In this document: piece by piece, positions 40,887 through 49,793 of the stretch | How positions within the stretch are numbered: the stretch's first letter is position 1 | Layout of the letters: each line of letters begins with the position of its first letter | NCBI GenBank assembly: GCA_013360405.1 | Contig: JABWBR010000015.1 | Location: 1 to 64,000 of the forward strand | DNA length: 64,000 nucleotides | Source: Saprospiraceae bacterium | GTDB lineage: Bacteria > Bacteroidota > Bacteroidia > Chitinophagales > Saprospiraceae | Reading direction: 5' to 3' | Translations under genes and position numbers: made by a program | Notes under the pieces: model-generated | What the model was told of the DNA's origin: nothing | What the model saw: only the letters and a program-made list of their open reading frames with translations | Databases searched by the model: none

Positions 40887-42659
40887 TTAATTGATTTTGA
40901 CCAGCGAACCGGTAATCTCGGTGATACCGGTGCCGGCGAGTTTGGCGGTGGCGCCTTTGACTTCCATGGCGCTTTGCGCGGAGATCGCTATCTGCGCGGC
41001 GCCGATGGTGAGGGCCGCCGTGGCCTTGATATCTATTTTGGCGCCGGCCTCGATGGTAATATTTGCAGGGCTGTTCAAGGTGATGCCGGCAGGCTCCATT
41101 TTGAGGGTATTGTTGTTTTGGTCGGTAATAACGATAGACGTGCTTTGTTCGTTCAGGATGATACTGTTTCCCGCCGGCGTACTAATAGTGATGGTTTTGG
41201 TATCGTCGTGGAAATGGATGCGCATATCGCTGCGGGTGATAAAGCCCTTTTCGTGGTTGACATCCTGGGCGTTGATGGGCGCGGGTTTGGCGCTGCTGTG
41301 CAGCATGCCCAGCACGACGGCGTCGCGTGGATCGTCGTTGACAAAACCGACAATCACTTCGTCGTCGATCTCCGGGCGAAAAAAGGCGCCGCGGTTGCTG
41401 CCGGCGTCGAGGCTGGCTACGCGCGCCCAGATACCCCGGGCTGAATTATCGATAATGGGAAGTCGCACCAAAATGCGGTCTTCGCCGTCGGGGTCGTTTT
41501 GTAATTGCACCACCTTGCCGATCTGCAAACCGTGGATAGCCGGCAGCAGGCCTGCAGCCGGGGTGTCGGGGATGTCTTCCGATTGGTGAAACCAGCGGGG
41601 GGGTAAACCGAACTGTACGTGGGTTTCCCAGACGCCGGCGCCTATGTTATGCCGCACGGCACTCACAAAAGCCTTACCGTTGAAACGATTACCCACGCCC
41701 TGTAGCTCAATGGTTTGCCCGGGTTTGATACTGGAAAACCCCTGAAATTTTGCGCGCCCGCAGATTTTGGCTAACCGGCTTTTGAGCATGGCGGCATCGG
41801 TCCACTGTTGTAATTCCGATTCGAGCAATTGCCCGCTGTGTCGCAATTGCAGTTTATCCGGACTGAGGGCGTTGGCCAGTGTAACGCCGGAGACATTGCC
41901 GGGTTCAGAAACCGGGGCTGAGTCGGAGGAGAATTCAAACAGGGTCTGGTTGCTGTAGTCCCAGGCTTTGGCTTCCACCGATTTCCATTGGGTGCGGGCG
42001 TCGATTTCGGCTTCAAATTCGATGATTGAAGAACCGTAGGAAACCGGGAGTGCTGGGTCCTGGCTCATATCGGGCTTTTTAACGCGTATTACCCCGTCAT
42101 CAGCAATGACCAACCTGCCATTGGCCTCCGCGCGCGACAGGATGAAATCCCAATCGGTGCAATGGTGTTGTACCAGTTCTTTATGGACGAGGTCGGTGGC
42201 CTGGACCTCGGCAGTCAAACCGGGATTTCTACCGATGATTTCCTCGATAACTTCGCTGTCTTTGCTGTCTTCGTAGTAGTGATTCTTGCGGCCCAGCGTC
42301 ATACGCGCGCTGCGATCCCGGCATTCGATGATGAGTTCCGCGTTGCCCTTTTCGCTTATTTTAATATGGTGTTTGACGATGATCCCTTTAAACACGGTGG
42401 CATTCTGCCTGTCCCTGCCGATTTTGATCTGAATATCGTTGCCCGGTATGAAGTCATCGGTATTGCTGATCGGGAAATCTGCATCGGAGGCTTCGCCGTC
42501 GCGCAGGACGATCCTGGCGGAGGGAACGCGGTTGACCTCTTTGGTGGTGGAAACAGACAGCACCTGGTACCCGGAATCAACGGCGTTGCCATTAACTACC
42601 AGGTCAAAGGTTACCACATCGTGTGTGGAGGGGTTGGGCACCTGGGCGCGCGCGCTCAT
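40887..42659 (-). CDS. VgrG-like central spike protein (Afp8-like)
   Basis: A 590-residue protein joining a gp27-like hub (about 1-370: FKGIIVKHHIKISEKGNAELIIECRDR, 'HHCTDWDFILSRAEANGRLVI') to an OB-fold/gp5-like domain (about 375-460: 'IGKVVQLQNDPDGEDRILVRLP', 'RPEIDDEVIVGFVNDDPRDAVVLGMLH') and a beta-helix tail ('NSIILNEQSTSIVITDQNNNTLKM', then 'ITIEAGAKIDIKA'). This is the needle that punctures the target membrane. It overlaps the LysM/tube gene stop by 4 nt and is followed by PAAR. Confidence 0.95.
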   Translation of the reverse strand: MSARAQVPNPSTHDVVTFDLVVNGNAVDSGYQVLSVSTTKEVNRVPSARIVLRDGEASDADFPISNTDDFIPGNDIQIKIGRDRQNATVFKGIIVKHHIKISEKGNAELIIECRDRSARMTLGRKNHYYEDSKDSEVIEEIIGRNPGLTAEVQATDLVHKELVQHHCTDWDFILSRAEANGRLVIADDGVIRVKKPDMSQDPALPVSYGSSIIEFEAEIDARTQWKSVEAKAWDYSNQTLFEFSSDSAPVSEPGNVSGVTLANALSPDKLQLRHSGQLLESELQQWTDAAMLKSRLAKICGRAKFQGFSSIKPGQTIELQGVGNRFNGKAFVSAVRHNIGAGVWETHVQFGLPPRWFHQSEDIPDTPAAGLLPAIHGLQIGKVVQLQNDPDGEDRILVRLPIIDNSARGIWARVASLDAGSNRGAFFRPEIDDEVIVGFVNDDPRDAVVLGMLHSSAKPAPINAQDVNHEKGFITRSDMRIHFHDDTKTITISTPAGNSIILNEQSTSIVITDQNNNTLKMEPAGITLNSPANITIEAGAKIDIKATAALTIGAAQIAISAQSAMEVKGATAKLAGTGITEITGSLVKIN

Positions 42660-43363
42660 GCTTCTTCAGTTTTGTCAATGGGAGGAAAACGCAGTTCCGT
42701 AGCGGGTTTGAGCCCCCTTATCGTAGGCAGGTTATTGGCTTTTGCTACCTGCAGGAGGTACTTCGTGTCGTTGTAAATGTGATAGGTCATTAAGTCGAGT
42801 CTGTCGCCGGCTACGGTTTGTCGCAGGTGGGTTAAATCGGGTGAATTGCGTCGCTCGCGCGCCGTTCGTTCTTCCTGCGCGATGTAATTGAGGAAAGTGG
42901 CGCTGATTTTCACCCGCAGGGGGTCGCCGCTGGGTTCAAAAAGCTGGTAGTTAATATCGAGGTTGGACAGGATGCAGGGAAATACCAGGTATTCGCCCCA
43001 GTGGATTTTAAGAAAATTAGGCCGGTGGATGCTGCCTTCCATTTGGTAAACTGCTTCCAGAAACAGCTCCAACTGGCGTTTGACCGATTTATCGGAGGTA
43101 TCGGGATAGCGGTAATTTTCGATAGCGCCGGTGCCGTCGAAAATAAATTCCAGGCGCAATTCTTCCGGCGCGGTAGAATTGTAGCGGGGGTCGGTGCCCT
43201 GGTTGCCGTGGCCGCGCTGGTTTTCCAACTCCACCTTGAAATTTTTGGAGTAGCTCTCCGGGTTCATCGGCAGATCAAAAGGATCGGGCAAGCGGGAGCT
43301 TTCCGCAAAATTCCGGTTTCGGTAGGCAATGATCCTGACTTTCTCGATAGCGTGGGTGGGCAT
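42656..43363 (-). CDS. CIS tube/LysM-like protein (Afp7-like)
   Basis: A 235-residue protein. The N-terminal ~180 residues match the contractile-injection-system tube-associated domain ('NPESYSKNFKVELENQRG', 'EELRLEFIFDGTGAI', 'LKIHWGEYLVFPCILSNLDINYQLFEPSGDPLRVKISATF'). The C-terminal ~55 residues are a LysM-like module ('VAGDRLDLMTYHIYNDTKYLLQVAKANNL'). Such proteins connect tube and baseplate hub. It is 4 nt downstream of DUF5908 and overlaps the spike gene by 4 nt. Confidence 0.9.
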   Translation of the reverse strand: MPTHAIEKVRIIAYRNRNFAESSRLPDPFDLPMNPESYSKNFKVELENQRGHGNQGTDPRYNSTAPEELRLEFIFDGTGAIENYRYPDTSDKSVKRQLELFLEAVYQMEGSIHRPNFLKIHWGEYLVFPCILSNLDINYQLFEPSGDPLRVKISATFLNYIAQEERTARERRNSPDLTHLRQTVAGDRLDLMTYHIYNDTKYLLQVAKANNLPTIRGLKPATELRFPPIDKTEEA

Positions 43364-43367
43364 AGGG

Positions 43368-43535
43368 CTAACGTTCGGATTTCTCTTTTAAGATGGCCAG
43401 CACTTTTTCTACGATGAGATTTACTTCCGCTTCTTTGGTGTCGGAGTTGCTGCCGTTGGCGGTACCGCCCTGCGCGTTGCCTCCTTCCTGGTCTACGGTA
43501 GCTTTGATGACTAATTCCCGGATTTCCAGCGGCAT
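43368..43535 (-). CDS. DUF5908 small eCIS protein (Afp6-like position)
   Basis: A 55-residue protein that begins MPLEIRELVIKATVDQEGG, has a Gly/Asn/Ser linker, and ends with a helix 'EAEVNLIVEKVLAILKEK'. Start and length agree with DUF5908, a tiny conserved gene found between the second tube protein and the LysM protein in many eCIS loci. The start at 43535 lies 4 nt after the Afp5-like stop; an earlier in-frame ATG (43547) would overlap that gene. Its role in the particle is unknown. Confidence 0.85.
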   Translation of the reverse strand: MPLEIRELVIKATVDQEGGNAQGGTANGSNSDTKEAEVNLIVEKVLAILKEKSER

Positions 43536-43539
43536 AACA

Positions 43540-44007
43540 TCATACATTTTTTAACATAAAACGATTAAAATTCAACTCCAGCGTTTCTATAAGTATTTCG
43601 CTGCGCTCGGCGTTGAGTTCGGCCAATTTCCAGCTTTTCGGCCACACATGCTCCACGTCCCACTTGATCAATACATTGTGTTCTTCGTCTAATAATTCGA
43701 CAATAACCAGTTTCAGGGGCACAATCCGCAGGTGGTTGAAGGTATTGATACACCAGTCGGTCAGTCCCGATTGACCGGGTCTGAGCAGACCCCTTTTCAG
43801 GGTGAGGGTGGAGGAAAACTTACTCCTTCCGGGCAGTACGTGCTCGAAGTGGTTTTCGCCGCCTTCCTTCCAGTTTTCAGTATCCATTTGCACGTCGAGA
43901 CCGCCGACGGATTGAAAACGGACATCCTCGGTCTTCAGGTCGGGAAGTCCCTGGAATGTCACTTGAAAATGAAAGCCCACCATTTGGTGGAAGGCCTGTT
44001 CAGCCAT
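43540..44007 (-). CDS. gp19-type tube protein 2 (Afp5-like)
   Basis: A 155-residue protein of the T4 gp19-like tail tube family: 'FHFQVTFQGL', 'FQSVGGLDVQMDTENWKEGGE', 'STLTLKRGLL', 'VIVELLDEEHNVLIKWDVEHVWPKSW' and 'LETLELNFNRF'. It is more divergent than its neighbour and carries the 'WKEGGENHFEHVLPGR' insertion typical of Afp5-like tube initiators, which form the first ring on the baseplate. It lies 14 nt after the main tube gene. Confidence 0.92.
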   Translation of the reverse strand: MAEQAFHQMVGFHFQVTFQGLPDLKTEDVRFQSVGGLDVQMDTENWKEGGENHFEHVLPGRSKFSSTLTLKRGLLRPGQSGLTDWCINTFNHLRIVPLKLVIVELLDEEHNVLIKWDVEHVWPKSWKLAELNAERSEILIETLELNFNRFMLKNV

Positions 44008-44021
44008 GATGGTTAAGGGAA

Positions 44022-44486
44022 TTACTTGTCAGAGACGGTGAGGCCTTCGTGGCAGATCTCCATGGTTTCTATGGCTACTTCGTTGGCGTCGGCTTTGAGG
44101 TCAGTGGATTGCACCTTCTTAGCCCAGGCGTTTTGGAGTTTCCAGATCACAATGGGTTCGTGTTCTTCGTTGAGTAGTTTTATGGTGATATCGCGGCGGT
44201 ACTTACTGCCGGTTTTGTTGCCTTCCTGGAAGTAATACGATTCCTTCCACAGGTTGAAGAAGTCGAGATCGCCTTCAAAGGTGCCGCGTTTTAGGGTGAT
44301 ATCGCTGTATTTGGTAAGGCCGGGCTGTTTGCTTTTGTTGTATTTTTTGCTGCTGCCTTCGCGGTACTCTATGACTTCCGTTTCGAAATCCAGGCCGCTG
44401 ACCTCGGTAAAACCGACGCGAAAACCTTCGCCCCATTCCACCAGAAAATGAAATTTAGGTATGGGATAATCTCCTTTTGCTGCCAT
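44022..44486 (-). CDS. Main inner tube protein (Afp1-like, gp19 family)
   Basis: A 154-residue gp19-family tube protein with 'YPIPKFHFLVEWGEGFRVGFTEVSGLDFETEVIEYREG', 'ITLKRGTFEGDLDFFNLW', 'ITIKLLNEEHEPIVIWKLQNAWAKKV' and 'VAIETMEICHEGL'. It builds the stacked hexamer tube that is expelled on sheath contraction and whose lumen holds cargo. Length and motif set are standard. It is separated from the sheath gene by two unknown genes, unlike Afp where sheath genes follow tube directly. Confidence 0.95.
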   Translation of the reverse strand: MAAKGDYPIPKFHFLVEWGEGFRVGFTEVSGLDFETEVIEYREGSSKKYNKSKQPGLTKYSDITLKRGTFEGDLDFFNLWKESYYFQEGNKTGSKYRRDITIKLLNEEHEPIVIWKLQNAWAKKVQSTDLKADANEVAIETMEICHEGLTVSDK

Positions 44487-44519
44487 GATGGTTGACTTTT
44501 TTGGTAAATGAAAGGTTTT

Positions 44520-45545
44520 TTATTTTGCGGCTTCCGCAGCCTCTGAGGCTTTGATGGCTTCCGACAGGCTGTTTTTGCGGGCGAGGGCTGTGTCGCGCTG
44601 TTTGCGGGCTATATCCATTACCACTTTGGAATCGACAACGGTCGTTTTTGCCGACTCAAACAATCGGTGCACTTTATCATAATAAGCGCTGTTAGATTCG
44701 ACAGTTGCCATCATACGTATGGGCAATAATTGTTGGTCTTTGGCAGGTTTGCCGATTTCAGGGTCGCAGGGTGGTATGGGAGCATCTTTGGACTTTTCCT
44801 GTTTTGGTCTCTCGTGTTGTTTGTGGCAAAGTGATATTTTGTCTGCTGCGGAAATATTGCCCAGCAGGCGCTTGCGCAAATCCTCCAACTGCCAGTGCAG
44901 ACCGAATTCATCTTGTGCCATGTAAGCCTGCAGCAGGTCGGCGATATGCAGGATGTCCAGCATTTTGGTCATTATGCCAGTCTGCAGGTTGTTGATAACC
45001 TGCACTTTGGCTTCATACACGGCAACACAATCGAGCGCAGCCTGCTTTTTTTGTTCATTAAGATCGGAACCGCACTTGATCATATCTTTTAGTTGGTAGA
45101 GTAGATTGGAGCCTTCTTCATCGGATTCGATCTTGAAGAGTAGCTTGTCTATGCGCTCGAAAATGCGTTTAAGCAGACACAACAACGCCCGCAGGGCCGT
45201 ACTGGTTTCGCCGGTGTTACTGGAGAGCCTTTTAACGGCTGCTATAAATGCGCCCAGGTCCATGTAGGCAAGTTCGGCTTCCTCATGGGCTTTTTCGGCA
45301 TTTTCCACCCAGGTGCGCAGTTTGGCTTCCCAGGCCAGGGCATTGGTATAGTTGTTTTCTTCTTTCGATGCGGTTGCAGCGCTTTTGAGGTAATCGCTGC
45401 TTGCTGTTTTGAATTCTTGTTTCCAGGTTTCCAGACAACCGCTGCCATTCTTCGACTCGCAAGGGGAGGACGGATCGCAGCAGGCTCTTTCGTCGTCTCG
45501 CAGGAAGCCCTCTTTTCCATTTCCTGCATTATGTTTTTTTTCCAT
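44520..45545 (-). CDS. Helical Cys-containing eCIS-associated protein A
   Basis: A 341-residue, almost wholly helical protein with no recognised domain. The N-terminal 35 residues hold four Cys (RACCDPSSPCESKNGSGC); more Cys occur at about 125, 159 and 175. Coiled-coil stretches cover about 45-110 and 290-341. There is no signal peptide. The ATG at 45545 is chosen because the ORF upstream of it overlaps the preceding gene. It lies 34 nt after protein B and 33 nt before the tube gene. The position between sheath and tube suggests a structural or assembly role. Function is unknown. Confidence 0.65.
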   Translation of the reverse strand: MEKKHNAGNGKEGFLRDDERACCDPSSPCESKNGSGCLETWKQEFKTASSDYLKSAATASKEENNYTNALAWEAKLRTWVENAEKAHEEAELAYMDLGAFIAAVKRLSSNTGETSTALRALLCLLKRIFERIDKLLFKIESDEEGSNLLYQLKDMIKCGSDLNEQKKQAALDCVAVYEAKVQVINNLQTGIMTKMLDILHIADLLQAYMAQDEFGLHWQLEDLRKRLLGNISAADKISLCHKQHERPKQEKSKDAPIPPCDPEIGKPAKDQQLLPIRMMATVESNSAYYDKVHRLFESAKTTVVDSKVVMDIARKQRDTALARKNSLSEAIKASEAAEAAK

Positions 45546-45579
45546 TGTTATTATTTTAATAGATGAGGAACCGGTGAAG

Positions 45580-46461
45580 TTAATTTTTATCGTCTTGTAG
45601 ATAACCCTTTGATTTTCGGGTAGTTTCATCACCGTTGCCACTGTTTCCTGTGGTAAGTTTTTCGCAGATTTCGTCTACGACACTGATGGATTCGCATTGG
45701 CCGTTGCAAATAAAATCGAGCGTAGCGGAAAGTCCATTGGAAACGCTGTCTCCTTCAAAGAATTTAAATTCTTCGGTATTGAGTTCGTCAATGGCTTTTG
45801 TCAGTTCCGTTTGGGCTGTTTTGGCGTCTTCGGCGGCCTTTTTGATATAGTCGTTGGTGGTTTTTTTGAATAGCGTCAGCTTATCCACGAGATTTTTAGA
45901 AAAAGGCTTGAGTTCGTCAACGTTGGAAAAAGTATGGATGCCGGCGATAGTGACCAGGGCTTCTGCCGCCGCTTTGCCGTCTTCGCTCAGCGATTTGGCC
46001 GTTGCTGTGATGTTGGAGATTTCGGTAGGAACTTTATCGTCGGAAAACCCCATGATACTTTTCAGGCAGTTATACATAGCGCAGGCTGCATTATTGGCAT
46101 CGTGGAGTTTATCCTTGAGTTCGTTGAGCATTTTCGAGCCGTCTTTGATCATTTTGGCCAACTCGGCGTTCTTTTTGCTGTAGCCGTCTACGTTGACCTG
46201 AATAATTTCGGCGCTTCGCAGCATATCGAATAACTCGTAGTTGTCGATATCGCGGTAAAAGCGATGCGTTTCTTCCGCCATGCTCAGGCAACACAATTTG
46301 TAACCGCGCTTGGATTCGTATTGGTAAATGAGCGTTTTGGAGGCTTCATTTTCACCAACGGCGGTATTGTTTTTATCCTGCAACCCTTTGCGAAACCCGC
46401 AGATTGCGCCGGCGAGTTTATTAGCCTCATTGGCGCAGTTGCAATTATTATCATTCTTCAT
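45580..46461 (-). CDS. Helical Cys-containing eCIS-associated protein B
   Basis: A 293-residue, mostly helical protein. A Cys-rich start (NCNCANEANKLAGAICGF) is followed by helices at about 50-140 ('LAKMIKDGSKMLNELKDKLHDANNAACAM') and 160-240, and a Cys pair near the end (FICNGQCESI). No domain is recognised and no signal peptide is seen. The start at ATG 46461 (MKNDNN) leaves 32 nt after the sheath gene; the longer ORF would overlap the sheath gene. Like protein A it has Cys near the N-terminus and long helices, so the two may be partners, but I see no clear sequence identity. Confidence 0.65.
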   Translation of the reverse strand: MKNDNNCNCANEANKLAGAICGFRKGLQDKNNTAVGENEASKTLIYQYESKRGYKLCCLSMAEETHRFYRDIDNYELFDMLRSAEIIQVNVDGYSKKNAELAKMIKDGSKMLNELKDKLHDANNAACAMYNCLKSIMGFSDDKVPTEISNITATAKSLSEDGKAAAEALVTIAGIHTFSNVDELKPFSKNLVDKLTLFKKTTNDYIKKAAEDAKTAQTELTKAIDELNTEEFKFFEGDSVSNGLSATLDFICNGQCESISVVDEICEKLTTGNSGNGDETTRKSKGYLQDDKN

Positions 46462-46493
46462 GATTCGTTCATTTTGAAGGTTGAAAAGGACAA

Positions 46494-47942
46494 TCAGGAT
46501 TCGGAGAGCATCTTGTGACTGAATTGCAGGATGATAAATTCTGCGGGGCGCACTACTGCCATCCCGATTTCCACGATCATTCTGCCCTCCCAAATGTCAA
46601 GTTCGGTCATGGTTTCGCCTAAGCCTACACGCACGTAGAAGGCTTCTTCGGTGGTAGCGCCCATGAGCGCGCCGGCTCGCCATTGCAGGGTGAGGAAGTT
46701 TTCGATCATGGAGCGCACGCGCGTCCAGGTGTTCTTGTCGTTGGGTTCAAATACGAACTGCACGGTGGCGTTTTTGGTAGATTCTTCCACCATGTTGAAA
46801 AAACGACGCACCGGCACGTAGCGCCACTCGTTGTCGTTTCCTGCCAGCGTACGGGCGCCCCAAACGATATTACCTCGCCCGGGGAAAGAGCGGATGACGT
46901 TAATCGACTTGCCGGCGGTAGTATCCACGTTCAGGTTTTCCTGTTCGCGGTGGGTGATCTTTTTGACCGGCTCGATCACAGCGCGCACGCTCACGTTGGC
47001 CGGGGCTTTCCAAACGCCCCGCGCTGCGTCTACCCGCGCGTAAATGCCTACCATAATCGGTGAAGGCGGCATTTCGCAGGGTATGGCGCGAACGGCGCTT
47101 TTGGCCCGGAAGTAGAGCGCATTATCTTTCGACTTCAATTCGGCGAATGTACCGTTAAACCTGCCGTCGCCGCCGGTATGGACAATTTGAACGTTGGCGT
47201 CGCCGTCACCTTCTCCTCCATAATAAAAATCGAGCGTCGTTCTGAGGTTGGGATAATAAGCGGCGGCGTACTTTAATTCGTTGATCTCTACACTGGTATT
47301 ATTGCGAAGTTCTTCAATATTGGTAAACCATTGATCGGGAGGCAGTTCTGGGTTCTGCCACACATCCATTACTGTAAAACGGTCTTGCAAATTGACGCAC
47401 ATGGCGATAGCAGCCTGATAAAGCCCATAGTAATCGGCTGCATTGTCAAGCCCTTGTGCATCGGGGAAAACGTAGAGCGTGATCTCGTCGATCTTCTCGG
47501 TTGCGTCCAGCCCGCGGCGCAAATCGGTTTGCAGAATGACCCCGCCCGACGCTGTGTAATTGCCCACCGAGACGATCCAGCAGGGGCCGCCGCCGTTTTC
47601 AAAAAAGAGTTGCAGGGCGTAATACATGAGAAATTTGGAGCGGGTTTCGGCGTTGATTCGTCCGTTTACTTCAAATTTGCCTCTGTTTTCCGCTATTTCA
47701 ACGGTGATACTCCCGACTTCTGCGTTGGCCACGCCGAAGTACTGTTCGTATTCCAATAGCGAAGAAATGCGGTACGGCGTGTCGAGCAAGGATTCGTTCC
47801 GACTATCGAGCGCCTTTTCGGTATAGCCGATAAAAGCCGGAATAGCCGTCTCTACCTGCGCGATAGAGGGCGGAAGCTTGGGTATTTCTTCGATGTAAAC
47901 GCCAGGCGTTTTCAAGCGGGGAATTAAAGCTGTTATTGCCAT
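46494..47942 (-). CDS. Contractile tail sheath protein (Afp2-4-like)
   Basis: A 482-residue phage-type sheath protein: start 'TPGVYIEEIPKLPPSIAQVETAIPAFIGYT', 'LQLFFENGGGPCWIVSVG', 'PPSPIMVGIYARVDAARGVWKAPAN', and the conserved C-terminal region 'VIRSFPGRGNIVWGARTL', 'WRYVPVRRFFNMVEES' and 'RAGALMGATTEEAFYVRVG'. It polymerises around the tube and contracts to drive injection. Only one sheath gene is present, whereas Afp and PVC have several, so the particle probably uses one sheath type. Confidence 0.96.
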   Translation of the reverse strand: MAITALIPRLKTPGVYIEEIPKLPPSIAQVETAIPAFIGYTEKALDSRNESLLDTPYRISSLLEYEQYFGVANAEVGSITVEIAENRGKFEVNGRINAETRSKFLMYYALQLFFENGGGPCWIVSVGNYTASGGVILQTDLRRGLDATEKIDEITLYVFPDAQGLDNAADYYGLYQAAIAMCVNLQDRFTVMDVWQNPELPPDQWFTNIEELRNNTSVEINELKYAAAYYPNLRTTLDFYYGGEGDGDANVQIVHTGGDGRFNGTFAELKSKDNALYFRAKSAVRAIPCEMPPSPIMVGIYARVDAARGVWKAPANVSVRAVIEPVKKITHREQENLNVDTTAGKSINVIRSFPGRGNIVWGARTLAGNDNEWRYVPVRRFFNMVEESTKNATVQFVFEPNDKNTWTRVRSMIENFLTLQWRAGALMGATTEEAFYVRVGLGETMTELDIWEGRMIVEIGMAVVRPAEFIILQFSHKMLSES

Positions 47943-47972
47943 AATTTTTACAAATGAAAAGGTGATGCAATA

Positions 47973-49061
47973 TTATCTTGGTACGGGTTGGACCGCATTG
48001 AAGTATACATCGCTATACAGGCGGGCGCCCTCGCGCCTCAGGTAGTTGGGCTCAGCATTAGGCAAGGGATTTTGGCCCGGGTCGAAAACCGTTAATACCT
48101 GCGCGAAATAACGGGGCTTTAGTGTAACGAATACCTCCCCGGACTGTTCCAGCCAACTACTAAAGTGGGTGTTGATGGAAGATATTTCAGCAGCATCAAA
48201 GCCACCTTTCTTAGCATAACGCCAGAAAGCACTACGGCTCAAAAAGCGTAATTCAAAGCGAGGATGAACTGCACGGCGCGACCCTACAGGCAGCATGGTC
48301 TGAAGAAATCCATCAGGAGAAATCAAGGTAAAGTCTGAATTGTCGCAATGGAATAGTAACTTGATATGGCCCAGCGGCTTTGCTATCGGCGTGGAAAAAC
48401 CCAGTTGCCAATCGGTGTATTCTATGGTTTGCGTATCCAGCGTTCGGTCTGCCTCATTGACAAAACCATTGCCAGCTACCGGCTCCCATTTCGACAAATC
48501 GCCGCTGTTGTCTTCTGTTGCTTGTCTCACTTGTGCGCCTAGCGTGGATAAATCCCCCATGTTGTAGGATTGGCCGGGGGCAAAAGCTGGAATAGGGCGG
48601 GAAAGCGAACGCTCGTGATGCGCGCCGTCGTTTGTAAAAAAATAGATCTGGTTATCGCTTGGCCGCAGGGCAATATTGGTAAAATTGGCAAATAGCGGAT
48701 TTATCGTTTGCAAGCCTATGGTGAGCGCTGTTCCATCCGGTATTTGGATAACGGGACGGTAGCGTACACTTCCGTCTGGCTGCTGTTGCGAATTCACCTC
48801 CATCGCCAATTTAAACCCCAGGGGATTGGGCAATATCTTCAAACGGAAATCAGCTAATTGCTTGGCGGCATCGCGATTGATAAGCAACCCGATATTCCGG
48901 CTTATGTCGTATTGGCCGAGTTGTAGTTTGCGGCTCAACCAGGCCTGTTGTTGCAAATTACTCAGAGCAAAATAGGATTGGTATTCATTATCAATCAAAT
49001 AATAATCGTGAAGAATATGCACCTCACATACCGTCTTGTATTCAATTACCCTGGTCTCCAT
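47973..49061 (-). CDS. Unknown eCIS-associated protein between terminator and sheath
   Basis: A 362-residue, probably beta-rich protein without a recognised domain. Sections include 'TVCEVHILHDYYLIDNEYQSYFAL', 'VIQIPDGTALTIGLQTINPLFANF', 'QIYFFTNDGAHHER' and 'RFELRFLSRSAFWRYAKKG'. No signal peptide or membrane helix. The ATG at 49061 is chosen (TTG 49085 is the alternative); it overlaps the DUF4255 gene by 20 nt, so translation is coupled. Being next to the sheath and its terminator it may be a cap, collar or fibre component. Function is unknown. Confidence 0.65.
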   Translation of the reverse strand: METRVIEYKTVCEVHILHDYYLIDNEYQSYFALSNLQQQAWLSRKLQLGQYDISRNIGLLINRDAAKQLADFRLKILPNPLGFKLAMEVNSQQQPDGSVRYRPVIQIPDGTALTIGLQTINPLFANFTNIALRPSDNQIYFFTNDGAHHERSLSRPIPAFAPGQSYNMGDLSTLGAQVRQATEDNSGDLSKWEPVAGNGFVNEADRTLDTQTIEYTDWQLGFSTPIAKPLGHIKLLFHCDNSDFTLISPDGFLQTMLPVGSRRAVHPRFELRFLSRSAFWRYAKKGGFDAAEISSINTHFSSWLEQSGEVFVTLKPRYFAQVLTVFDPGQNPLPNAEPNYLRREGARLYSDVYFNAVQPVPR

Positions 49062-49782
49062 CCTGATTGTCCTGAATTTGAGCAAGTTGCCGGGTTGCTA
49101 AATCTTCCCGTCTTTCCTGGATTTCTTCGATGAGCGGCGCATCGGAGGAAATGCGGCCCTGTATTTTTACCAATCGCACTTTGTACATCACAAAAGGTAC
49201 CTGCTTGCCGCCCAGGGAACCCCACAGGTGGTTGATCTGCTCGAAGGTGAGGGTATATAGTTCGGGCAACAAGCGCAATTCTTCTCTGACCAATTGCTTG
49301 ATTTCAAGTGTGGCCTCGTCGGTTACGCCAGGATCATCTGTTGCGAATGACGACTGTGGGGAATTCTGGACTGTAAATGATTTCTTTGATTGAAAAAACT
49401 CGATGATCAACGACAAACGGTTGAGGGAACGTTCATAATCGTCGCTGGTGGCCTGATCGGGAAGCGTAGCGCAAAAGAGGAGATAGAGATTCAGGTGAAC
49501 GGGCGGTTGGGTATATTCGATACCGCTACCAATCGGATTTCTGATAAAATGCGGTCCATTTTTTAGCGCGCTTTCTTCCTCAATATTGACCAGGCTGATA
49601 ACTACTCTGTTTCTTAACGTTGCTTCTCCTCCGCTATCATTTTCCAGGGCCGCAATATTCCCAAGAATGATCTGATCGTCAACTAAAATATTGTCGCCAA
49701 TGAGTTGACCAGGTCTTTTCTGGTTGACAATCAAGTACCTGCTAAGTTCTTCCCGAAGAAAGGCTAATGCGCCGGAGAGCAT
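49042..49782 (-). CDS. Pvc16/DUF4255 tail terminator protein (Afp16-like)
   Basis: A 246-residue DUF4255 protein: start 'LSGALAFLREELSRYL', 'VVISLVNIEEESALKN', 'PPVHLNLYLLFCATL', 'YERSLNRLSLIIEFFQSKKSFT' and 'LTFEQINHLWGSLGGKQVPFVMYKVRLV'. This family caps the tube and sheath and stops their growth (known for Afp16). A C-terminal Gln/Asp/Arg-rich tail of about 40 residues extends it. It is the first structural gene, 11 nt after the NusG-like gene. Confidence 0.93.
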   Translation of the reverse strand: MLSGALAFLREELSRYLIVNQKRPGQLIGDNILVDDQIILGNIAALENDSGGEATLRNRVVISLVNIEEESALKNGPHFIRNPIGSGIEYTQPPVHLNLYLLFCATLPDQATSDDYERSLNRLSLIIEFFQSKKSFTVQNSPQSSFATDDPGVTDEATLEIKQLVREELRLLPELYTLTFEQINHLWGSLGGKQVPFVMYKVRLVKIQGRISSDAPLIEEIQERREDLATRQLAQIQDNQDGDQGN

Positions 49783-49793
49783 ACGGGCAGTTG

